Assembly (NCBI GenBank): GCA_016202545.1
Contig: JACQON010000012.1
Coordinates: 120,040 to 184,039 of the forward strand
DNA from: Chloroflexota bacterium
GTDB taxonomy: Bacteria; Chloroflexota; Dehalococcoidia; Dehalococcoidales; JACQON01
Reading direction: 5' to 3'
DNA length: 64,000 bases
Part shown: one piece after another, positions 8,536-17,826 of the stretch
Layout: the number at the start of each line of letters is the position of its first letter
Position numbering within the stretch: position 1 is the first letter of the stretch
The notes under the pieces: model-generated
Told to the model about the DNA's origin: nothing
Database searches by the model: none
What the model saw: the letters and a program-made list of their open reading frames with translations, nothing else
Position numbers and translations under genes: made by a program

Positions 8536-10458
8536 TTAAGCTGGCGGACCGAGTTTCCCCATTCTTGCGAGTTCCTCGGCGACATGGTCGAGTCCCAACT
8601 CCTGTAATTTCCCTTTGGTTTGCAGGCCGGTCTGAGGGTCCCAACCTCTGACCCTGTAATACTCATCCAGTAACATGTCCAGATTGAGCACTTCTCCCTG
8701 AAACGAACCATCCGGAATGGGTTCCCTGGTGAACTTATCAGGAACGGAACAGTAGTCATCTTTTCTGGTTAGCCCTTCGCGTGAATTGAACGCCTTGTAA
8801 ACATTGAAGATGCGTTCACCAATCTGGAGCAGTTCTTTTTCGCCGAGGTACAGGCCGGTTGCGGAGGAAATCATCCGGGAGAATACGTCGAAGGGGACTC
8901 CCGATGCCGGGCGCAGGCAAACGCCAAAAGCGTTGACTACCGCGCAGATGTCCTCACACCACTTTACCAGCCAGCCCTTGTTGTGATGGCTGTAAAGATT
9001 CCACGTGTCGCTGTCCTTGGCCAGTTCCCTGCCCACCTCCGTTGTGGCCAGTATTGGCGCCATACGGGCGCTAATTGCCGTCAGGTGGTCTTCCCCTCTG
9101 GGCGCAGTATGCGCCTGGAGTCCGCCTGACTTAGATGCTCTGGGGTCTTCCGTCCCGAATGCCTGACCTTTCACGTGGTACATAAACCTCTCCGAGCCCC
9201 GCCCCACCATCTTTGGCGCCCTTTTCTCCCCCTCGGCAAGTATATCGCCAAAGCCCTCGCGCTTGGCTATCTTGTGCGTCATCTCAATGGCTGCCCTGTA
9301 GTTACCCCATCTCAGGGAAACCCCATCGATGTCTTCATCGGTCAAAATGCCTCTCTCACAGCAGTCGGTAGCCCAGGCTATCATGGTCGCTCCGCTCATA
9401 TCATCAATGCCGTAGAGGTTAAATAGCTCGTTCATTTTTAGTAGCGCCGGCAAATTATCAATGCCGCCTCTTAGCCCCATGGCGCCCATGAAGCCGAATT
9501 CTACACTCTTGCCCTCAACTCCGGCGAATTCGCCGGAGTCTACCTTGTACGATATTTTACAAGCGATAGGGCAGTTGGGGCATGCTAACATAGCTTTGGT
9601 GAACTGTTGCTTTAAGGTAGCTCCAGATATAGCCTGCCAGTTAGGGAACAGGTTACTCTGGAAGTTCTTCGCCCCACCCCCACCCTTTAATTTCCCGAAA
9701 TATAGGTCGATAAGGCCAGGCGTGCCGAGCTCATGAAAAATCTTGTTGAGTGAAGCCAGACCTTCGACTGAGCTCTGGTGAAGCCGCCGGCACATCTCAG
9801 CAAACTCCTCCGGTCGGGCGATGGCGACCTTACCCATGCCCTTGGCGGCGATTGCCTTGAGGTTCTTTGAACCCATCACCGCCCCCATTCCGGTGCGGCC
9901 AGCAGCGCCCATTGAATGTATCACAGAGGCAAATCTTACCAGGTTTTCCCCGGCTTGCCCTATACTTACAACCTGTATGTGACTATCTTTCAATTCCTGC
10001 CTTATGAGATGCTCTGTTTCTGCAGTGGTCTGGCCCCACATATGCGAGGCCTCTCGTAGCTCTACTCTGCCATCATTTACCCATAAGTACACCGGATATT
10101 CAGAGCGTCCGGTTACGATAAGCTGGTCAAATCCGGCGCGCCTTAGCTGCATGCCAAAGAAGCCTCCAGAGCTGGAATAGCCAATCGCATCAGTCAGCGG
10201 TGATTTGGATGTTATGGTGACCCTCCCAGCACCGGCGGCACGTGTCGCCGCCAGGGGGCCGGTGGCGAATAGAATAACGTTATCAGGACTCAGGGGGTCG
10301 ATACCGGGTTTGACTAATTCGAAGAGCCTGGCCGCGTTAAACCCGTTTGCCCCCAGGTACGCCCGAGCAAATTCGGGGGAAAGCGGTATCTTTTCTATTC
10401 TCCTGGCAGTCAGGTCAATGACTGCGGTAGTGCCTGCCCAGCCATAAAAGTTATGCGT
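8536..10458 (-). CDS. Aldehyde:ferredoxin oxidoreductase family (tungsten/molybdopterin) protein
   Basis: This enzyme family oxidises aldehydes to acids, or reduces acids, with tungsten-bis-pterin and a [4Fe-4S] cluster passing electrons to ferredoxin. Visible marks are GWAGTTAVIDLTARRIEKIP and YLGANGFNAA at the N-terminus, GAAGRTGMGAVMGSKNLKAI, the cluster motif CPNCPIAC, and VCLRPASG near the C-terminus. The first in-frame ATG is internal (10150-10152), yet clear family homology continues upstream to 10450. The best start is an ACG at 10456-10458, 6 bases after GAGG, giving 640 residues, a normal length. Codons 10492-10497 upstream are stops. Either a rare ACG start is used or the start has mutated. 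Confidence 0.82.
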   Translation of the reverse strand, partial: THNFYGWAGTTAVIDLTARRIEKIPLSPEFARAYLGANGFNAARLFELVKPGIDPLSPDNVILFATGPLAATRAAGAGRVTITSKSPLTDAIGYSSSGGFFGMQLRRAGFDQLIVTGRSEYPVYLWVNDGRVELREASHMWGQTTAETEHLIRQELKDSHIQVVSIGQAGENLVRFASVIHSMGAAGRTGMGAVMGSKNLKAIAAKGMGKVAIARPEEFAEMCRRLHQSSVEGLASLNKIFHELGTPGLIDLYFGKLKGGGGAKNFQSNLFPNWQAISGATLKQQFTKAMLACPNCPIACKISYKVDSGEFAGVEGKSVEFGFMGAMGLRGGIDNLPALLKMNELFNLYGIDDMSGATMIAWATDCCERGILTDEDIDGVSLRWGNYRAAIEMTHKIAKREGFGDILAEGEKRAPKMVGRGSERFMYHVKGQAFGTEDPRASKSGGLQAHTAPRGEDHLTAISARMAPILATTEVGRELAKDSDTWNLYSHHNKGWLVKWCEDICAVVNAFGVCLRPASGVPFDVFSRMISSATGLYLGEKELLQIGERIFNVYKAFNSREGLTRKDDYCSVPDKFTREPIPDGSFQGEVLNLDMLLDEYYRVRGWDPQTGLQTKGKLQELGLDHVAEELARMGKLGPPA

Positions 10459-10576
10459 AAGGAACCTCGCTCGGTGGCGCTGCGTATGCCGTCATTATCC
10501 AAGTGCAAAGCAAACAGCAAAAAGGCTGGTATTGCTATTGCGCCGTAATAGTTTACTTTTTCAAAAATATTAGCTT

Positions 10577-10605
10577 ATAGTATATCACCCTCTCTAAGCT
10601 ATCAA
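10577..10605 (-). promoter_or_regulatory. Promoter for the aldehyde:ferredoxin oxidoreductase gene
   Basis: On the minus strand TTGATA (10605-10600) and TACTAT (10582-10577) are separated by 17 bases. A leader of about 110 bases to the ACG codon would follow. The 216 bases between this gene and the nitroreductase at 10675 hold nothing else recognisable. Confidence 0.5.
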
Positions 10606-10674
10606 GCGTTTTTTGTTGCATCTGTTTGTTCAGTATTGCCCGCAACCTGATTTAATACATAGGGTAACCAGATA

Positions 10675-11415
10675 TCAGCTCTCGCCAATTCGGAAGCTTT
10701 TGTAGTGTGGCTTCGTGCGTTGCCTTAAATTAATCACAAACTGGTAGATATCTTCAGGCGACCGGTATTTCGACCAATCATACTTTTCAAAATGCATAAT
10801 CTCCTCAAGCTCTCTCCGATACGGAGGCGACGGCTCGTAGGCTGGATAGCCAACCGGAACAACCACGGGAATGATAAACCCCTCCGGCACACCCAAGAGT
10901 AACCCCAGTGAAGTCTGCCATGTCGAATTGACGCTGACCCATTGAGCACCCAGCCCAAGGGCAGCCGCTGCCAGGTGCAGGTTCTGAATGGCATTAGCCA
11001 TATTCATGATAAAGGTGCCCTCGGGACTACCATCTCCTCTCAGGTAAGGACCACACACAACAGTAGCTTGCCATGTCCTGGGGTCACCACAGACAACTAT
11101 GAACACTGGCGCATCTCTGAAACCTGACTGACCTGATGGTGGTTTTGACCATGCCGGGTGTCTTATTTCTTCTATGCGGGCCTTTTCCATTGCCCAGCGC
11201 AATGGGTCATTCTTGTCGGCAAGCTCAACGATTTTGGCTTTGGTGTCCTTGTCTTTAACTATGATGAACTCCCATGGCTGACCGTTGCCGCCGGACATCG
11301 CCCAGCGGGCCGCCTCAACTATTTTTTCCACATAGCCATCTGGAATGGGGTCAGGTTTGAACCTTCTGATGCTTCTTCTCTTCTTTAGCAACCCTAGAAA
11401 TTCATCCATCTGCAT
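10675..11415 (-). CDS. Nitroreductase-family flavoprotein (copy B)
   Basis: A 246-residue FMN-dependent nitroreductase-fold protein: RRSIRRFKPDPIPDGYVEKI, AMSGGNGQPWEFIIVKD, NLHLAAAALGLGAQWVSVN and the C-terminal MHFEKYDWSKYRSPEDIYQF. An in-frame ATG exists at 11439, but the codons between encode the ribosome site itself (GGAGGAG, 8 bases before 11415), so the start is placed at 11415. It is the last gene of the leftward TTT operon. It is nearly identical to copy D at 16972 except near both ends, which suggests recent duplication. Confidence 0.88.
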   Translation of the reverse strand: MQMDEFLGLLKKRRSIRRFKPDPIPDGYVEKIVEAARWAMSGGNGQPWEFIIVKDKDTKAKIVELADKNDPLRWAMEKARIEEIRHPAWSKPPSGQSGFRDAPVFIVVCGDPRTWQATVVCGPYLRGDGSPEGTFIMNMANAIQNLHLAAAALGLGAQWVSVNSTWQTSLGLLLGVPEGFIIPVVVPVGYPAYEPSPPYRRELEEIMHFEKYDWSKYRSPEDIYQFVINLRQRTKPHYKSFRIGES

Positions 11416-11515
11416 ATTTGATACTCCTCCTTCCAACAAAATAGTCGACTACAGTCTGCCAGAATTACCTAAATGTTGTCTCGAACCCTTAGGTTGGCAG
11501 CCCCAGGGTGGATAA

Positions 11516-11986
11516 CTATCCCAACTGAGTGAGAAGCAGACCTCGATACAAGACAACATCCAATAACCGTTCGAATATGGCGTAAACAAATACCGTGGCG
11601 AGAACAGAATAAATGAGAGCCAGCCACCACTTTACGCCATGTGATTTGGTATAGGCGAGAACAAATGCAGCAATAGCTATCACAAAGCCCAGTAAGTAAA
11701 CAGCCAGAAAAAAGCCTACTATCCAGACCCAGATAGCTAAATATCCCCCTAAGTTCGCGCTGGACTTCTTCTCTTTAGCTTTATCTTCGCTGGTAGTTGT
11801 TCCTCTGGTTTTCTTAATTGAGAAATCTCTCCATAGTCCAACTGCCGCCAGGACGAAAACCAAGCTGCTGAACACCAGAGGCAGCTGCTTGGATTGTGAA
11901 TATTTCATCGGCAGCGTCAAAGCTATTACCACTAACATGATTACCATAACTGCTATGTAAGAGTAGCCAACCGCTCTTGGTTTCAT
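11516..11986 (-). CDS. tctB: Tripartite tricarboxylate transporter small subunit TctB
   Basis: A 156-residue membrane protein with four hydrophobic segments and a charged middle loop (KKTRGTTTSEDKAKEKKSS, about 54-72), as in TctB. It helps the large TctA permease move the carboxylate delivered by a periplasmic binding protein. Its start overlaps the tctA stop by 4 bases, so the two are translationally coupled. Confidence 0.82.
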   Translation of the reverse strand: MKPRAVGYSYIAVMVIMLVVIALTLPMKYSQSKQLPLVFSSLVFVLAAVGLWRDFSIKKTRGTTTSEDKAKEKKSSANLGGYLAIWVWIVGFFLAVYLLGFVIAIAAFVLAYTKSHGVKWWLALIYSVLATVFVYAIFERLLDVVLYRGLLLTQLG

Positions 11987-13479
11987 GTCCCTCTGGCTCC
12001 TTTTTTGAATAGCCGCTGAACTATGCCCCTTATAGGGCCAGAGACAAGAACCACAACGGTAACAGCGATTATTCCCAAACTGATGGGTCGCATGAAAAAC
12101 AGCGGGCCAGAGGCTTGAATGGCAATAAACCAGTATTGCTCGAAAAGAGAGCCCAGAACATAGCCCACCAATAGCGCCGGTGCGTTGAAACCTAGCTTTC
12201 TCATCCCGAATCCCAGCGCGCCAAAGACGAGGGTGACGGTAACGTCGTTGAACTGCTCCCTCATAACAAAAGCACCGGCAAAAAGCATGACCGTAACCAG
12301 AGGAACCAAAATGCGACTGGGTACGTAGGCTATTTTAGCCAGATGTGGAGCTGCCCAAAAACACAGAATTCCGCCTATCAGGTTGCCAGATATAATGACC
12401 AAAAACAATGTGAGCGGTAGGTCCAGGTGCTGCGTCATAATTGTCGGCCCGGCCGTGAGCCCCAGTATTAGAAATGCCCCCAGGACTAGGGCATGCTCAG
12501 CACTCCCCGGTATACCTAAAGCCACAGTGGTTAGCAATGCCCCTGCCTGAGTGGCATTGTTAGAACTTTCCGGGGCAATAACGCCCTCGACAATACCAGT
12601 GCCGAATTTCTCAGGGTTTTTCGAAGTCTGCTTGGCCTGGCCGTAAGCGACCCAGATAGACGTTGCCGCGCCGATTCCGGGAATGACTCCCACGATGTAG
12701 CCAATGATGGTACTTCGCAACCATAAAGCCCAATGTCGGAACACGTCCTTCGCCCCTTCTATCACTTGCGCCATTCCCTTGATTACAGCTTTTGTCTGGG
12801 CGATGGTACCACCCTTTGCGGCGAGGTCAATCACCTCAGGCAAGGCAAATAGCCCCAGAATAACCGGGATTATCGGCAGACCATCATAGAGATAGGTGCT
12901 GCCGAAGGTAAAACGTGGCATGCCAGTCACCGCCTGATATCCGATAAAGCTAATAAGTAGCCCCACTCCCCCGCTAATCAGGCCCTTAATCATAGCGCCT
13001 GTGCCCAGAACGCCGATGAACGTTAGCCCCATTAGTATAAGGAAAACCATATCGGCGGAGCGCATCGCCATAACCATAGGCAATATCATGGGTACCATGG
13101 CAAAAGCAAGGAATACGGCGAGAATGCCACCCATCGCGGAGGATGTCACTGATGCCCCTAGAGCGCGGCCGGCTTGACCCTTCTGTGTCATGGGAAAGCC
13201 ATCCATGAGAGTTGCCGCGCTAACTGAGGTTCCCGGTACATTCAGTAAAATAGCAGTTACCGAACCTCCGATGAACGAAGCGCCACTAGTCGCCGTAATG
13301 AAAGCGAGAGCGTATTCCGCTCTCATATCCAAGACGAATGGCAAGAACAGGGCCACCAATGTCATGCCGCTTATGCCAGGGATGATGCCAAATACTAGTC
13401 CGCCAATGCCACCGGCGAGCACCCAACCCACGAAGGCCAAATCACCATAATTTTGTAAAGCTTGAAGCCAAGCTTCCAT
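11983..13479 (-). CDS. tctA: Tripartite tricarboxylate transporter permease TctA
   Basis: A 498-residue permease with about 12 membrane segments. Typical TctA stretches are GLVFGIIPGISGMTLVALFL (about 28-47), TATSGASFIGGSVTAILLNV (about 62-81), GIGAATSIWVAYGQAKQTSK and GVIAPESSNNATQAGALLTT (about 299-318), the last being strongly conserved in the family. It is the only large TTT permease in the window and must serve both TctC-like proteins encoded upstream, unless one works with a permease elsewhere. Confidence 0.92.
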   Translation of the reverse strand: MEAWLQALQNYGDLAFVGWVLAGGIGGLVFGIIPGISGMTLVALFLPFVLDMRAEYALAFITATSGASFIGGSVTAILLNVPGTSVSAATLMDGFPMTQKGQAGRALGASVTSSAMGGILAVFLAFAMVPMILPMVMAMRSADMVFLILMGLTFIGVLGTGAMIKGLISGGVGLLISFIGYQAVTGMPRFTFGSTYLYDGLPIIPVILGLFALPEVIDLAAKGGTIAQTKAVIKGMAQVIEGAKDVFRHWALWLRSTIIGYIVGVIPGIGAATSIWVAYGQAKQTSKNPEKFGTGIVEGVIAPESSNNATQAGALLTTVALGIPGSAEHALVLGAFLILGLTAGPTIMTQHLDLPLTLFLVIISGNLIGGILCFWAAPHLAKIAYVPSRILVPLVTVMLFAGAFVMREQFNDVTVTLVFGALGFGMRKLGFNAPALLVGYVLGSLFEQYWFIAIQASGPLFFMRPISLGIIAVTVVVLVSGPIRGIVQRLFKKGARGT

Positions 13480-13601
13480 TACTGTCCTATCTCATTTTTC
13501 TTAATTCGTAAAGGGGTACCGGGAATAAGATTCATATCTTCAGTGCTTTTTAACGATGACCAATGGTACCCCAATTGAAGTTCTAACAAAGGATGTCTCT
13601 C

Positions 13602-14780
13602 TTATTGGCCCGCATACTGGTCAAGCAGCTTACCTATAGTATCAAATTCGGCTCGAGGTATATTAGCCAGGTCCGCCATTGCCTTGGCCTCCTCCACACC
13701 ATTAACCGGCGGCGTCCAGAACTCAAAATACCGCTTCATCAGTACCAGAAAGGCATCATTGGCGACAATCTTGTCAAAGGTAGCTCGTAAGAAATCAACC
13801 CTGTCTTGTGGTACGTCAGGCGGAGTGAGGAAAACGGTCTTTGACTTCAACAGTGATATAGCATCCAGTAATTTTTGGTCCTCCGCAGGAACCTTCATCA
13901 GCTCGGTTATTGCTGGCGTATCAGGGAAGACCGTACTTCTCTTATAATCAAGTGCAAGCAGGGGTGTCTTAAAATATCCCTTCTTGCTTTCAGTCAAGAT
14001 ATTAAGTACGCTGTATACCATACCGTCTATTTCCCCTCGTCCCGCAGCCAGAGATAAATCGGCAGTGCCCGAGTAACCAACAACTACGCGAGCATTATTG
14101 AGGCCAAGAATCTTAATCAGTATGGCACTACTCATCGCCTGCACTCCGGTCTTGGTTAAAGCACCCAGCTTAAATCCCGTTACTTTCTGCACGTCCCCGA
14201 GGGAGGCATAGGGTTTGGCGGCAGCTATAGCAAATGCACTGGCTTCATTTCCGAATGACCCAAGGTAGCTGAACTTCGGCAGGTCATACTGGGCACTGGG
14301 GTCTTTCATCACCCATGGCCCGGTTAATCCTGACCAGGCGGATGTGGCCCCTAGTTCGCTCCCGTCACGCTTTGCCTGGGAGGACATGAAGTTCGCCATA
14401 GCCAAGCCACCAGCACCGGGCTTGTTCTCCACTACCATGGCTCCGCCGGTTGTTGCCGTCCAGAAACTAGCGAAGATTCGGGCAGTGTAGTCGACGCCAC
14501 CCCCAGGCGCATAGGCAACATACATGGTTATACGCTTATCTTTGTAAAAATCAGCGGCGCTTACCGATGTCGGCGTTGGTGTGGGCGGCGGCTTAGGTGC
14601 TGGCGCCGTCACCGTGACTGTCGGTGCTGGAGCTGGCGTCGGAGCTGGCGCTGTCACTGTGACTGTTGGTGGCGGGGTTGTTACCGTTGGTGCAGGGGCA
14701 CAAGCACCAACCAACAAACTGAGCAACAGGAAGCCTGTTGCACTACAAAGCACTCCTTTTGTACACTGTTTAGTCAACAT
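13602..14780 (-). CDS. TctC-like (Bug family) substrate-binding lipoprotein 1
   Basis: A 392-residue periplasmic-binding protein. The lipobox is LLVGACAPAP, followed by a Pro-rich linker with TVTVTAPAP repeats, then the Bug/TctC fold: FYKDKRITMYVAYAPGGGVD (about 82-101, carboxylate-binding loop), VVENKPGAGGLAMANFMSS and RGEIDGMVYS. The protein ends LLDQYAGQ exactly as does the second copy at 15761. It should bind a carboxylate for TctAB. The C-terminal two thirds are clearly paralogous to the second copy, so the pair arose by duplication. Confidence 0.86.
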   Translation of the reverse strand: MLTKQCTKGVLCSATGFLLLSLLVGACAPAPTVTTPPPTVTVTAPAPTPAPAPTVTVTAPAPKPPPTPTPTSVSAADFYKDKRITMYVAYAPGGGVDYTARIFASFWTATTGGAMVVENKPGAGGLAMANFMSSQAKRDGSELGATSAWSGLTGPWVMKDPSAQYDLPKFSYLGSFGNEASAFAIAAAKPYASLGDVQKVTGFKLGALTKTGVQAMSSAILIKILGLNNARVVVGYSGTADLSLAAGRGEIDGMVYSVLNILTESKKGYFKTPLLALDYKRSTVFPDTPAITELMKVPAEDQKLLDAISLLKSKTVFLTPPDVPQDRVDFLRATFDKIVANDAFLVLMKRYFEFWTPPVNGVEEAKAMADLANIPRAEFDTIGKLLDQYAGQ

Positions 14781-14888
14781 CTACCCCTCCTTTTGGCTAA
14801 TCTTTGACCCAATGCTGAGAACTACGTGGTTGTGGTTATTGTGCCTTTTCACCCCTTTAGTATCACCCGGTATAATCAGTTAGTATTG

Positions 14889-15644
14889 TCAGCCTTTCTC
14901 CTCATCTATGGCTGCCCTGTACCCGGGTCTCCCAAGTGCCCTGATTTTATCCAAATATCCCAGGAAATCCTCGTTACGCAAAAACTTGTTAATATTGTAC
15001 TGCTCAAAATGCACCAAATCTTTAAGCGGCAAACGACGTGGAGGCCCGGCTTCATAAGCTCGATAACCTATGGGGACGATAATGTTCAAACGTAATGGTT
15101 CAGGATATTTCAGGATTTGTCTAAACGGTTCTTGAATGTTCACATCTACTCGCTGGGAGTCCAGCCCCAGCGAAGCGGCGGCAAGGTGCAAAGTCATCCC
15201 GAGATGGCCCATGGTAGAAGCAAAAATATTAATACTACCGCCAGTGGTATCTGCCCGTGCTGCAAGCACCGAGCCAGCCATTTTCCTACAATCCTCAAGT
15301 ACGATTATGTATACCGGTGCATCTTTCCAGCCGCCTATCATTGCCCTGGCTTTATCCTTCTCTTCCGGAGGAACATTAAACGCCGGGTGTCTATACCTTG
15401 CAATACGCTGTTGCTCAAAATAGTAACTGAGATCGAAGCTGTCCAGCCATGCGTTGAAAAGTTTCCCTTTGGTTTCGGGGTCTTTCACGACAATAAATTC
15501 CCAAGGTTGAGAATTGCCGCCGGACATGGCATAGTGAGCTGCGTCTAGTATTTTCATGATATATTCGTCAGGAAATGAGTCTGGTTTATATCTGCGTATA
15601 GTTCTTCTGTACTTTAGAAGCTCAAGGAACTCCTCATATTTCAT
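14889..15644 (-). CDS. Nitroreductase-family flavoprotein (copy C)
   Basis: A 251-residue nitroreductase-fold protein of the same length and subfamily as copy A: YRRTIRRYKPDSFPDEYI, AMSGGNSQPWEFIVVKDPET, YFEQQRIARYRHPAFN and LGRPGYRAAIDEEKG at the C-terminus. Start ATG at 15644 follows a weak AGGA site and aligns with the start of copy A. It lies between the two TctC genes, so the operon alternates nitroreductase, binding protein, nitroreductase, binding protein. Confidence 0.87.
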   Translation of the reverse strand: MKYEEFLELLKYRRTIRRYKPDSFPDEYIMKILDAAHYAMSGGNSQPWEFIVVKDPETKGKLFNAWLDSFDLSYYFEQQRIARYRHPAFNVPPEEKDKARAMIGGWKDAPVYIIVLEDCRKMAGSVLAARADTTGGSINIFASTMGHLGMTLHLAAASLGLDSQRVDVNIQEPFRQILKYPEPLRLNIIVPIGYRAYEAGPPRRLPLKDLVHFEQYNINKFLRNEDFLGYLDKIRALGRPGYRAAIDEEKG

Positions 15645-15760
15645 CGTTGTTCACCATCCTGTGCTTAATGTAGCCATCCTATCAAGCGCCCGAAGCTCAG
15701 CAGAAAAAAGTGCTATTCAGAACCTTCGAATCCATGCCCCCATTGCTGTCTGTCTTCGCC

Positions 15761-16921
15761 CTATTGTCCCGCATACTGGTCAATTAGCTTAGTAACAGCG
15801 TCAAATTGGGATTTCGGTATCGTGCCCAGGTGAGTTATCTTCTTAGCTTCTTCCACGCCCGTTACCGGCGGTGCATAGACTCCGTAGTATCGAGTCATCG
15901 GCGCAATAAAACCACTATCGGCAACGATTTTGTCAAAAGCCGCGCGCAGGAAGTTAACCTTATCCTGAGACACCTCGGGAGGAGTAAAGAAAAGGGCCCT
16001 GGCCTTTAGGAGCAACGAAGTATCCAATAATAGCTCATCGTCCGGGGAGAGCTTTACCACTTCGGTAATCGCTGGTGCGTCTTTATAAAGTGTGCTCCTC
16101 TCGCGGTCAATCATGACCAAGGCTCCTTTCAGATATCCCTTGTCGCTTTCAGCCTTTATAGTTAGCTCGCCGGTCACATAGCCGTCAATTTCCCCTCTGC
16201 CAGCAGCCAGAGACAGCTCCGCAGTTCCCGGGTAGCCAACGACTATGCGAGCATCGAGGCCGAGAAGCTTAATAAGTACTGCAGTGTCCACTGCCGTCCC
16301 GCCGGTCTTGCTTGAAACACCAAACTTCAATCCCTTCGCCTGCTGCAGGTCTGCGATGGAGTTATACGGTTTACTGGCTCCTATAGCAAGGGCGCTGCCT
16401 GCTTCATTTGCCACTGACCCGATGTAGTTGAATTTTATGGCATCAAACTGAACAGCGGGGTCTTGCATTACCCATGGGCCTAACAGGCCTGTACGGGTCG
16501 ATGTTGCCCCCAATTCGGAGCCATCACGCTTTGCGCTAGAGGCCATGAAGTTCGCCATGACCAAGCCATTAGCACCTGGCTTATTCTCTACCACCATGGC
16601 GCCGCCAGTGACTGTATGCCAGAAGCTGGCCAATAGCCGAGCGCTATAGTCAACGCCACCCCCGGGCGCATAGGCGACATACATAGTGACACGCTTATCC
16701 TTATAAAAATCAGCAACGCCGACCGATGTCGGCGTTGGCGTCGGTGTAGGCGTCGGGGCTGGTGCTGTCACTGTGACTGTCGGTGCTGGTGATGGCGCTG
16801 GTGCTGGCGCCGTCACCGTGACTGTTGGCGCTGGCGTGGCTGTTGGAGTTGGCGAAGCACAAGAAATGAACGTAATACTGAGTGCCAATAATGAAGTCAA
16901 GACCGTTACCAATCTGTACAT
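15761..16921 (-). CDS. TctC-like (Bug family) substrate-binding lipoprotein 2
   Basis: A 386-residue paralogue of the protein at 13602. It has the lipobox TFISCASP, then a TVTVTAPAPAP / TPTPTPT linker (about 30-65), then FYKDKRVTMYVAYAPGGGVD, VVENKPGANGLVMANFMASS, RGEIDGYVTG and the same C-terminal LIDQYAGQ. Divergence from copy 1 is concentrated in the central domain and the linker, which fits changed substrate preference while docking to the same TctAB. This is an inference. Confidence 0.86.
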   Translation of the reverse strand: MYRLVTVLTSLLALSITFISCASPTPTATPAPTVTVTAPAPAPSPAPTVTVTAPAPTPTPTPTPTSVGVADFYKDKRVTMYVAYAPGGGVDYSARLLASFWHTVTGGAMVVENKPGANGLVMANFMASSAKRDGSELGATSTRTGLLGPWVMQDPAVQFDAIKFNYIGSVANEAGSALAIGASKPYNSIADLQQAKGLKFGVSSKTGGTAVDTAVLIKLLGLDARIVVGYPGTAELSLAAGRGEIDGYVTGELTIKAESDKGYLKGALVMIDRERSTLYKDAPAITEVVKLSPDDELLLDTSLLLKARALFFTPPEVSQDKVNFLRAAFDKIVADSGFIAPMTRYYGVYAPPVTGVEEAKKITHLGTIPKSQFDAVTKLIDQYAGQ

Positions 16922-16971
16922 CTTAATTCCTCCTAACTTATGTAGTATTTGATTCTCTTGCTTTCCGCGAT

Positions 16972-17718
16972 TCAGGGATTACTCTCGTTGATTCGAAATT
17001 TCGTGTAGTGCTTTCTTGTGCGTTGCCTTAAATTAATCACAAACTGGTAGATATCCTCAGGTGACCGGTATTTTGACCAGTCATACTTTTCAAAATGCAT
17101 AATCTCCTCAAGCTCTCTTCGATACGGAGGCGCTGGCTCGTAGGCTGGATAGCCTACCGGGACAACCACGGGAATGATAAACCCCTCCGGCACGCCAAGT
17201 AGTAACCCCAGCGAGGTCTGCCATGCCGAATTGACACTGACCCATTGGCTACCCAGCCCGAGGGCAGCCGCCGCAAGGTGCAGGTTTTGAACGGCATTAG
17301 CCATATTCATGATAAAGGTACCCTCGGGACCACCATCCCCTCTCAAATAAGGACCGCATAATACAGTAGCTTGCCAGGTCCTGGGGTCGCCGCAGACAAC
17401 TATAAACACCGGCGCATCCTTAAACCCATGATGACCTGATGGCGGCTTTGCTCTCGCGGGATGTCTCAGTTCCTCTAAGCGTGTCTTTTCCATTGCCCAC
17501 CGTAACGGGTCAACCTTATCGGTGAGCTCAACAATTTTGGCTTTGGTATTTTTATCTTTGACTACAATAAACTCGCACGGCTGACCGTTGCCACCGGACA
17601 TTGCCCAACGCGCCGCCTCAACTATTTTTTCCACGTAGCCATCTGGAATGGGGTCAGGTTTGAACCTTCTGATGCTTCTTCTGTGCCTTAAAAGCTCAAG
17701 AAACCCATCATATTTCAT
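16972..17718 (-). CDS. Nitroreductase-family flavoprotein (copy D)
   Basis: A 248-residue protein almost the same as copy B (RRSIRRFKPDPIPDGYVEKI, NLHLAAAALGLGSQWVSVN, EKYDWSKYRSPEDIYQFVIN). One striking change is Cys in place of Trp in the otherwise constant PWEF motif (GNGQPCEF, about residue 45). It is the first gene of the leftward TTT operon. Start ATG at 17718 gives MKYDGFLELLRHRR, matching copies A and C at the very N-terminus. Copy D therefore looks like an A/C-type start on a B-type body, but the segment is too short to prove recombination. Confidence 0.86.
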   Translation of the reverse strand: MKYDGFLELLRHRRSIRRFKPDPIPDGYVEKIVEAARWAMSGGNGQPCEFIVVKDKNTKAKIVELTDKVDPLRWAMEKTRLEELRHPARAKPPSGHHGFKDAPVFIVVCGDPRTWQATVLCGPYLRGDGGPEGTFIMNMANAVQNLHLAAAALGLGSQWVSVNSAWQTSLGLLLGVPEGFIIPVVVPVGYPAYEPAPPYRRELEEIMHFEKYDWSKYRSPEDIYQFVINLRQRTRKHYTKFRINESNP

Positions 17719-17826
17719 CTTTCTTGTGCCCTTTGGTATATTCTACCATGACTTGTCAATCGTCCTGCAGGCATGGAAGGGAGGCAATTAAAGCATATCA
17801 GGATTGGAAAACGATGCGGCAGTCTC

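Noticed and set aside
14581..14700. Repeated GCTGGCG/GTGACTGT units that at first look like a tandem DNA array
   Set aside because: They encode the in-frame Pro/Ala/Thr linkers of the binding lipoproteins. There are no unique spacers, so this is not a CRISPR array.
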